DNA from: Chionoecetes opilio
Lineage: Eukaryota > Arthropoda > Malacostraca > Decapoda > Majidae
Length of the DNA stretch: 64,000 nt
Reading direction: 5' to 3'
Assembly (NCBI GenBank): GCA_016584305.1
Contig: JACEEZ010022880.1
Span: 629,370-693,369 of the forward strand
In this document: piece after piece, positions 56,244 through 64,000 of the stretch
Position numbering within the stretch: position 1 is the first letter of the stretch
How the letters are laid out: each line of letters opens with the position of its first letter
Notes under the pieces: model-generated
Databases searched by the model: none
What the model was told of the DNA's origin: nothing
What the model saw: only the letters and a program-made list of their open reading frames with translations
Made by a program: the position numbers and the translations under genes

Positions 56244-56566
56244 CAGCTAAGTATTAATTATCCGACCTTGGGGGGACCGAAGGTAGGTCGGATAATTGGA
56301 ATAGTCGGATGTTCGGATATCACAGTAACCATAAACGTAAGGACAAAATGGTATAGAACATAAAAGATGCAGCTCTTGAAGGCCGAGCCAGTGGTAGACG
56401 TGAAAGTAAAATTCATGCATAAATAAAGCCACAAATCAATCTTTTCTATAAACTAAAAAAAACGAAGTAAAATAAATGGCCAAAACAAGACACAATGTGG
56501 TGGTGAAAAAAGTGGGTTGTTTGGACAAGTCGGATGTTTGGAGGTCGGATGTTGGGAATTTGGCTG
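56244..56566. mobile_element. TA-type miniature element, family P2, copy 1
   Basis: Ends CAGCTAAGTATTAATTATCC and the complement of CAGCCAAATTCCCAACATCC, with TA on the left (56242-56243) and TG, probably mutated TA, on the right. ATCCGACCT words face each other. Copy 2 is at 63597-63919. Confidence 0.7.
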
Positions 56567-56634
56567 TGTATATTTTTATGTATTTTCGGCCTTAAGTTCT
56601 CTCCTCGAGTGTTTACCGGGCTATTATTGCACAC

Positions 56635-56842
56635 TATAGTCTATTCACTTAAGCTGGATTCTTGGGAGCTGCTCGATGCCTATCCGAGTATGTAAGGACG
56701 TCGCTGATTGGCTGATGCACGTGGGCTGGGTGGTGATGGTGGTGGTATTTTGGTAGCCTCAGCCAATCAGCGACGTCCTTACATACTCAGGTAGGCATCG
56801 AGCAGCTCCCAAGAATCCAGCTTAAGTGAATAGACTATAGGA
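56635..56842. repeat. Fold-back, 208 bp, perfect arms of about 85 bp
   Basis: TATAGTCTATTCACTTAAGC at the left tip and its complement at the right tip; the arms include GCCAATCAGCGACGTCC. The loop has a GGTGATGGTGGTGG stretch. Lack of mismatches suggests recent origin or gene conversion. Confidence 0.85.
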
Positions 56843-57084
56843 CCTACACACTTCGTAGTATGGGTTCATTTTATCTTATTGGATTCTATGAAACATTCGC
56901 TCTGTAAGCTTCCGCCACAAATCATTACATTATCTGCATTTTGGAGATATATCATGTTGTTTATAGGGTGGAGAGAGACAAGTGTCTACGTACGCCTCAC
57001 TCTTCTTCCTCATGTGACCTGCATTGCCTCGGTTTATCCCTTGCCGTGGACCCTTTTCAATGCGAATTTGGCTTTAGTTAGGAG

Positions 57085-57420
57085 GTTAAAATGTGGGGTT
57101 AGGTTAGTGACTCATAAGGTGGGGTTAGGTTAGTGACTCATAAGGTGGGGTTAGGTTAGTGACTCAAAAGGTGGGGTTAGGTTAGTGACTCAAAATGTGG
57201 TGTTAGGTTAGTGACTCAAAATGTGGGGTTAGGTTAGTGACTCAAAATGTGGGGTTAGGTTAGTGACTCATAAGGTGGGGTTAGGTTAGTGACTCAAAAG
57301 GTGGGGTTAGGTTAGTGACTCATAAGGTGGGGTTAGGTTAGTGACTCAAAAGGTGGGGTTAGGTTAGTGACTCAAAAGGTGGGGTTAGGTTAGTGACTCA
57401 TAAGGTGAAGTTAGGTTAGT
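57085..57420 (+). repeat. 26-bp TTAGG-containing minisatellite, 13 units
   Basis: Unit GGTGGGGTTAGGTTAGTGACTC followed by A(T/A)AA; one or two base variants. Confidence 0.95.
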
Positions 57421-57860
57421 TAATTTTCATATCTCCTATACACTCCTTCCTATTAAAAACAAACTATATCTCCGAAAGTAGTGATTTGCGACGGAAGCTC
57501 ATAGATATAATGTTTCTTAAAATTCCTTAAGCTGGTAAACAAAAATCATACTCCCATTCGTGTAGATAATTCTGGACCTAGAGTCTATTTTTTTTAACAA
57601 GGCAAAAATTTCATGTTATCATAAGGTCTCATGCTTAAAATGATGCCTATGTTTACCTGATACTATGGTTAACTATGATAAAATACAGCTGAAATTTAGA
57701 AAAAGCATATTATTCCCTTCTCCTGGCATCAAATATCAGTCAGTAAGCAGCAAGGGGGCAGGATTTTGGCCTCGTTAAAAAAAATTGACTATAGTGTAAA
57801 CATTTTCTTTTACCGGATATATCTTACATCATCCACACAATATATTATCAGTACAAAAAT
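57421..57860. other. No gene seen
   Basis: AT-rich, no recognised feature. Confidence 0.35.
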
Positions 57861-57861
57861 A

Positions 57862-57955
57862 CAGTAAAACCTCTCGTATTCGGACTCTCATTATTCGGAC
57901 TTTGACATTATTCGGACCTCCTCTTTTCCTAGCTATACAATTTATATACATCTAG

Positions 57956-57997
<42 letters not shown>

Positions 57998-58036
57998 GGG
58001 TCGAAATTCCTAGCTATACAATTCATATACATCTAG

Positions 58037-58067
<31 letters not shown>

Positions 58068-58238
58068 GGGGTCGAAATGTCCTAGCTATACAATTCATAT
58101 ACACCTAGAATTTTTTTTTTTTTTTTTTTTTTTTAGGGGTCGAAATGTCCTAGCTATACAATTTATATACACCTAGATTTCTTTTTTCTTTTTTCTTTAG
58201 GGGTCGAAATTTCCTAGCTATATAATTTATATACACCT

Positions 58239-58272
<34 letters not shown>

Positions 58273-58310
58273 GGGTCGAAATTTCCTTAGCTATATAATT
58301 ATATACACCT

Positions 58311-58341
<31 letters not shown>

Positions 58342-58450
58342 AGGGGTCGAAATTTCCTAGCTATATAATTTATATACACCTAGATTTTTTTTTTTTTTTT
58401 TTTTTTAGGGGTCGAAATTTCCTAGCTATATAATTTGTATACACCTAGAT

Positions 58451-58483
<33 letters not shown>

Positions 58484-58719
58484 GGGTCGAAATTTCCTAG
58501 CTATATAATTTGTATACACCTAGATTATTTTTTTTTTTTTTTTTTTTTTTTTTAGGGGTCGAAATTTCCTAGCTATATAATTTATATACGCCTAGAATTT
58601 TTTTTTATTTTTTTTTATTTTTTATTATTTTTTATTATACCTATCCCCCATTATTCGGATCCTTGCATTACTCGGACCACTCCTTGGCCCAATTAGTCCC
58701 AATATGAGAGGTTTTACTG
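57862..58719. mobile_element. pogo-like miniature element, family P1, with 65-bp T-rich tandem units
   Basis: Ends CAGTAAAACCTCTC / GAGAGGTTTTACTG, bordered by TA (57860-57861, 58720-58721). TATTCGGAC words face each other near the ends. The interior has about ten units of CCTAGCTATA...ACACCTAGA, a long T run, AGGGGTCGAAAT. Confidence 0.85.
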
Positions 58720-58852
58720 TAGTTGCCACTTTCCCCACCCAAAACCAAGCATTCCCGACGTGTCCCCAGGTTTGTTATGGAGGGGGATAACTGGAAAATG
58801 AGGCATTTCCGACGGTTTTTTATGTGACCATCAGTCTTAACACATCAAAATA

Positions 58853-59082
58853 CAGTAAAACCTCTCCTATTGGGACTAATTGGGTCAAGGAGTGGTCCGA
58901 GTAATGCAAGGATCCGAATAATGGGGGGATTATATATGGGAGGATAAGTGTAAAAAAAAAAAAAAAAAAAAAAAAAATTCTAGGTGTATATATTATAGCT
59001 AGGAAATTTCGACCCCCCCCAAAAAAAACCAAAAAAAATATAGATGTATGTATAATTATAGTATAGCTAGGAAATTTCTAAA

Positions 59083-59115
<33 letters not shown>

Positions 59116-59162
59116 AGGAGGAGGTCCGAATAATGAGTGTCCGAATACGAGAGGTTTTACTG
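58853..59162. mobile_element. pogo-like miniature element, family P1, short inverted copy
   Basis: Same ends and TA borders (58851-58852, 59163-59164) as 57862-58719 but with only two internal units, in the opposite orientation. Confidence 0.85.
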
Positions 59163-59164
59163 TA

Positions 59165-60060
59165 CATGGGAAAAGAGAATTTTTGATTTCTTACTCAATT
59201 ACTGGTTGAAAGTACCAATTTACCGGTTAATAATATCGCCGGGGGGGTCGAAGGGGCGGTTACCCCCCCGTTAGGATGTTTGGTTTGGGTAACAATCCCC
59301 CCGGCCGGTCGGGGCAGAGTGGACCACGCGGCGGTTGGGGGTGGTCCTTTTTATCGAAACCTACCGATGTACACTAACCGACCCTAACTGACCCTAAAAC
59401 CAGGGCTCAAACAAGGTTAATGTTGGTTCTGAAGGTGGTGGGGGTATGCAGGGTATCTCAACATACCCTTGACAAAATTTCAGATCAATACCTGGGCAGG
59501 GATGCTCGTAAATCCCTGGTAAGGGACAACTTACGAGTGTGTGGCTACAATAACCTTACAAGGGTGGGCTGAGGGAGATGCTCGTACCGAGCCGTCACTC
59601 CCGTACGGTTGTCGGTGGCCTCTGGGTGGGGAATATTAGGGATATTCTAGGGAAATGTGTGGGGAAATTCTGCTAACCAATCACAGAGCAGCGCCTCGCA
59701 TGACGCGGCTTTATCTAGCCAATCATCATGCTCTCAGCTGTCAGGGAGCCCGATAAATAAATTTAAAGACTTCAAATGCCGCTGTTGTGCTAAAATCGGC
59801 CTCTTTCGGAAATCGTCCCGCGGACGCTTATTTAACCTAAATAACTCTACAAAACTTAACACAAACCTATCATAAACCTTACCTAACCTAAACCAGACCT
59901 AAACATAACTTAACCTAAACCTAAACACTATGTTTGCCGGTGTTGAGCTAAGATCGGCTGATTTCCGAAATAGGGGCGATTTTAGCTCACTATCGCCAGA
60001 ATGTTACAATAATACATAGCTGCCACATTAGCCTTTCAGCGTAATATTCTCCCACTGATT
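59165..60060. other. No gene; G/C runs and degenerate CCTAAAC repeats
   Basis: G-run-rich stretch at 59240-59330 and (AACCTAAAC)-like repeats at 59830-59930. The ORF at 59657-59875 has no recognisable motif. Confidence 0.35.
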
Positions 60061-60065
60061 ACTAC

Positions 60066-60125
60066 AGAGACGTACCCAGGGTATACCTTGATGCGCTGAT
60101 CATAGGTTCGAGTCTCGCGTGCCCG
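60066..60125 (+). repeat. Possible tRNA-derived SINE head
   Basis: A B-box-like AGGTTCGAGTC (about 60105) stands about 40 bases after GTACCCAGGGTATACC; the A box is poor. Weak evidence. Confidence 0.3.
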
Positions 60126-60129
60126 AAAT

Positions 60130-60910
60130 TAGTATCTATAGACCACTGCTGGCCCGCGCCGTACGTATGCCGTATCCGTGGCCCTGGCGGTACTCTGTTA
60201 TAGTGGACGAGAACTTCGCGTTCGCTCTTTAGGTCAGACAAGACACACGGGGGGGCTAACACCTCACTGTGACACACGTGACACTTGTGTGCAAGGATAG
60301 TATAACTTTATAACATCCTTGCTTGTGTGTATACGTGCGTGTGTACTAGTACGTCAGACATTTGATACCACCACCACCACCGCATCATTATAGCGGCCAA
60401 ACTTGTATGATGAACTATACGTTTTGATTCAAGAAGTCGACCGATATATATATTTAATATATAGGTTTGCCCTGATATGAATTTATTACAAGTACTATAG
60501 GTATTGTATGTTAAATATGATATATATGGAGTCAATGAAGCAATAAACACATCACATTTCAAACAGGCAAGCATGAAAGGGCTCTATAATACACAATAAA
60601 CATAAAGTATAGTGATACAACTTGTCATTTATTGTTTGTTGACGTCTAGCCGCTTCAAATTTCCCTCCCTTAGGGAGTTAAGGGTGCTCCCGACCACCCT
60701 TAGCCTCGCGGTCCCGTACCAAGTGAAAAACTATTTGAGCATCTCCCTTAGAGGTGCTACGAGGTAAAAGTACCCTAGGGTAATACTTACGGGCCTGTAA
60801 CTCTTTGGAGCATCTCCCCCCTGGTCGCTAAGTGGTCAAAACCGGCCATTTATATCTGCTATTTATATTTGCTTTATTTTTTAATTTTTTTTGCAGAAAT
60901 GGAAAAAAAA
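60130..60910. other. No gene seen
   Basis: AT-rich sequence with a TA-rich stretch; short inverted words CTCCCTTAG/GAG around 60670-60830. No assignment. Confidence 0.3.
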
Positions 60911-60920
60911 AAAAAAAATG

Positions 60921-61265
60921 AACCTAAACCTAACCTAACCTACTATACCTAACCTAACCTAACCTAACCTTTACCTATACCTAACCTAACCTAACCTAAC
61001 CTAACCTAACCTAACCTTTACCTAACCTAACCTAACCTAACCTTTACCTATACCTAACCCATACCTAACCTAACCTAACCTAACCTTTACCTATACCTAA
61101 CCTACCTAACCTAACCTAACCTAACCTACCTATACCTAACCTAACCTAACTATACCTACCACCTAACCTAACCCAACAACTAACCTTTACCAACACTAAA
61201 CCTAACTAACCTTTACCTATACTAACCTAAACCTAACCACAACCAACCTAACCTAACCTACCCTA
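60921..61265 (-). repeat. (CCTAA)n interstitial telomere-type array, degenerate
   Basis: CCTAACCTAACC runs broken by CCTTTACCTATACC variants; degenerates towards 61260. Orientation is opposite to the arrays at 52-57 kb. Confidence 0.95.
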
Positions 61266-61439
61266 ACTACAAGGGCCGGTTTCGTTGCCGATATTAACAA
61301 AATATAATAAGTACTTTGGCCGACATATCGATCTGAAACTTGGAATATAGCATCCCCACACCAACACCGCCCCTCCAAAACCCCCTCACCCCTACCCCCA
61401 ACCTACCACCCGTTTCGTTCAGTTTCGGTAAGGAGTAGT

Positions 61440-61725
61440 ACAAGCTAAAACTAAGAAAATAAGAAGCTACAAGAGGCCGCGAGACCTAAACGTGGTATTC
61501 CTGTCACTAACCACTACCCACATCCACTTTCATCCCATCCATGAACCTATCCAGCTCCCTTTAAGTCCCCAATGACTCCCACTAACTACCTGTCTACTGA
61601 GACCATTCATTCATTACCACCCTATTTGTGAACCAGTTTCCTATTTCCTTCTAAATCTACGCTTTCCAGCTTGGAATCCGTACTTCTTGTTTTTACCTGG
61701 TAGTCCGGCGGTGGTGGGTGGGTTG
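61440..61725 (+). repeat. Dispersed repeat, type unknown
   Basis: Contains GCTACAAGAGGCCGCGAGACCT, then CACATCCACTTTCATCCCAT and TTGTGAACCAGTTTCC. Partly matches 9790-9960. I recall similar sequence as a common dispersed repeat in crustaceans but cannot name it. Confidence 0.4.
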
Positions 61726-62262
61726 GCCAAGGCGGTGGGGAGGCGGGATACAACACTTGTTTTCATACAATCGTCACTTCTCTGGTTTCTGAAATACTGA
61801 CTATTATTTCCTGGCCAAGTTTTAGTGCTTTTTCTGATGGAGATATATTGTTATCAATTGAAACGGCGACCCTAGGATTTGGTGAGGGAAAAAAAAAATT
61901 AAGCAGGTTTCTGGAAAATAGAAATATCTCCATCTGTAAAAGCACCTGTTTTGGCCAAGGTAAATAAGTCGGTGTCTCAGAAAATGACGGCGTAGTCCTT
62001 GTCCATAGTTACCCTATTTTTTTTTCTGAGAGTTTTGATGCGTTTTGAATTATTCTGTTCACTGTTTCTGTCGCAAATAGCTTTTTAAATATTTTTTATT
62101 TATTTAGGCAAAGGTTAGGTTAGGTCAGGGGCGGATTGGCCATAGGGCACACCGAGCTGTGTCCCGGTGGCCGGAGGGTCTGAGGCCTGTCTTGAGATCC
62201 CCGGCCCTCTGTCGTACAGTACGGCACGGTTGTTACAGAAGTCCAGGCCCGGAGCCCGTGTA
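61726..62262. other. No gene; repeat fragments
   Basis: A relative of the 40620 duplication at about 61935-62000. GGGGCGGATTGGCC at about 62130 recurs at about 62657. Confidence 0.35.
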
Positions 62263-62626
62263 CAGTAAAACCTCTCATATTCGGACTAATTGGGCCAAGG
62301 AGTGGTCCGAGTAATGCAAGGATCCGAGTAAGGGGGGGATATGTAAAAAAAAAAAAAAAAAAAAAACACCCAAAAAAAAAAAAAAAAAAAATCTAGGTGT
62401 GTATTTAGCGAGGAAATTTCGACCCCTAAAAAAAAAAAAAAAAAAAAATCTAGGTGTACATATAGCTAGGAAATTTCGACCCCCCTTAAAAAAAAAAAAA
62501 AAATTCTGGTTGTGTATTTAGCTAGGAAATTTCGACCCCTTAAAAAAAAAAAAGAAAAAAAAAGGAGGAGGTCCGAATAATGTCAAAGTCCGAATAATGA
62601 GGGTCCGAATATGAGAGGTTTTACTG
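62263..62626. mobile_element. pogo-like miniature element, family P1, third copy
   Basis: Ends CAGTAAAACCTCTC / GAGAGGTTTTACTG with TA borders (62261-62262, 62627-62628); four internal units of A-run plus TCTAGGTGT...AGGAAATTTCGACCC. Confidence 0.85.
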
Positions 62627-62628
62627 TA

Positions 62629-63595
62629 GTTATTGAATCTGAAGGAGCATGTCCCCATGGGCGGATTGGCCCTAGGGGACTGACTACACACTGGGCCGTG
62701 TCCCGGTGGGTCAATGGATCAGAGGGCCGCCGCCGCTGTGGCCCGGTGGCCAGATTTGAGTATGCTTGACGAACAAGTGGCTACCAAGTGGTTATACTCT
62801 TGGTACAAAATCATAGGTACAACATTTTCTGAAGCAATTTATCAGAGAGAGAGAAAGAGAGATCAGCTGTTTCTAGCATGGAGGTATAATACTATAACTC
62901 CAATGAATTCTAGCACATTCATAGCTGTTGTATTCTTGCATGAAAGTAAAACTCCAAGTGACAGGGCTTTGATGTAGTGCAGTGAGACAGTACAGCAGAG
63001 GCACGCCGATAACACAACACTGCGTCATATTAGCGAGGGAATCAACGTCTCACTAGAATACCCGTGGCCAGTAGATCCAAGTATGTACAGTGAGTGTATA
63101 GCCTGAGTGTGACCAGATAACTGACTCTGCTGTTTAGTATCCTTATCCACTAACTACTGTGGTATATTCAGTGACTTCGTTATTTTATGGCTCACAACAG
63201 ACAATTTTATATGGCCAAGGAAAGATCTGGACGTGAAGGGTTTAACACGGGATTGGCGACACAACATATGGCGTTATTTCCTTCGCCTTGTGACGTAACT
63301 GTTTATTAACGCAACACACAGAGCCACCAGGGGTTCCGTAACACCCCCCATGGCGTAACACATGCCCCGTAACACATTGAAGCCAGTTTTACGTAACACA
63401 TCGAAGCCAGTTTTACGTACCGTAGATAACAGTGAAGTCGCCAGTTCTACGTTCTTTGTAGTACGACGTTGGTGCGTTAATACAATACCCGTAACCTATA
63501 TTTACATAGGAATGAACTACCAAGTCTCAAACGTTGAGCCGGCGGAACACGAATGAAAGCACTGATTACCGAAACAAGTCCTAGTTAATACAACT
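62629..63595. other. No gene; small tandem duplication
   Basis: ACATCGAAGCCAGTTTTACGTA is present twice at 63372-63420. An open frame from 62714 to 62977 on the plus strand has no motif that I recognise. Confidence 0.35.
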
Positions 63596-63596
63596 A

Positions 63597-63919
63597 CAGC
63601 GAAGTATTATTATACCGACCTCGGGAGACCGAAGGCTAGTCGGATAATTGAAGTCGTGTGTCGGTATCACTACCATACAACGTAAGGACCCAAATGGTAT
63701 AGACATATAAAGATCAGCTCTTGAAGGGACAGATGAAGATGATACGCGAAAGAAAATCAGCATAAATAAGCCACAAAATCAATGTTTCTTCTAAAAAAAA
63801 AAAAAAAAAAAAAAACGAAGTAAAATAAATGGCCAAAACAAGACACAATGTGGTGGTGAAAAAAGTTGGTTGTTTGGACAAGTCGGATGTTTGGAGGTCG
63901 GATGTTAGGAATTTGGCTG
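63597..63919. mobile_element. TA-type miniature element, family P2, copy 2
   Basis: Same length and body as 56244-56566, TA on both sides (63595-63596, 63920-63921). Shares CGAAGTAAAATAAATGGCCA and the adjoining part exactly. Confidence 0.75.
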
Positions 63920-64000
63920 TACCTATCATAGTTAGTACTTATAATACATAACACTAGGAGATCGTTGACGTTGAGACAGGTAGCTTGGCCTCAAAACCCT

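Noticed and set aside
62714..62977. 87-codon plus-strand ORF (MDQRAAAAVARWPDLS start)
   Set aside because: No recognisable domain, sits in repeat-rich sequence, no supporting splice or promoter signals. Left as unassigned.

Overview
The window looks like nuclear DNA from an arthropod, most probably a decapod crustacean of the crab type. The clues are many TTAGG/CCTAA pentamers (the arthropod telomere motif), spliceosomal introns with GT..AG ends, and several non-LTR retrotransposon families of the kind I remember from crab genomes; the species-level guess rests on memory, not on a search. There is one intact host gene. Nearly everything else recognisable is transposon, miniature inverted-repeat element, fold-back repeat or satellite.

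Host gene: CCT5, the epsilon subunit of the cytosolic chaperonin TRiC/CCT, lies on the minus strand from 27073 (ATG) to 11793 (stop) in five coding exons (26969-27073, 24852-25077, 18311-19296, 17950-18130, 11793-11923). The exons join in frame to 542 residues and all splice sites are GT..AG. Introns 2 and 4 have been swollen by a LINE, a piggyBac-like fragment, a SINE, a 1.5-kb minisatellite, a TTAA-type transposon and a GA-microsatellite-filled TIR element.

1-11.7 kb (downstream of CCT5): a piggyBac-like element (1747-5185) with two younger elements inserted in it, two copies of a TA-type miniature element that carries a piece of a LINE C-terminal coding region, two pogo-like miniature elements, a 455-bp fold-back and a hAT-type element with a perfect 8-bp target duplication. 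25-36.5 kb: several TIR elements, one carrying a broken THAP-domain ORF, a head-to-tail pair of 0.75-kb TIR elements, a broken ORF of an unnamed family, and long palindromes.

37-52 kb: three copies of one TIR transposon family (28194, 36958, 41224). The third was split first or second by a GC-rich DIRS-like tyrosine-recombinase retrotransposon (41297-48101, minus strand) and by a LINE (about 49526-51684). The DIRS element shows inverted terminal repeats, an internal complementary region in the canonical place, and damaged RT, RNase H and tyrosine-recombinase coding regions. The other two family copies preserve the empty site.

52.5-64 kb: satellite-rich DNA. Arrays of 23-, 26- and 33-bp units and plain TTAGG tracts alternate with a 240-bp duplication; the commonest unit resembles the interior of a miniature element found at 26174 and 30538. 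TA-flanked pogo-like miniature elements follow (56244, 57862, 58853, 62263, 63597).

Limits: all family calls are by eye. Boundaries of degenerate repeats are approximate, and many frameshifts between about 37 and 53 kb could be assembly error rather than biology.
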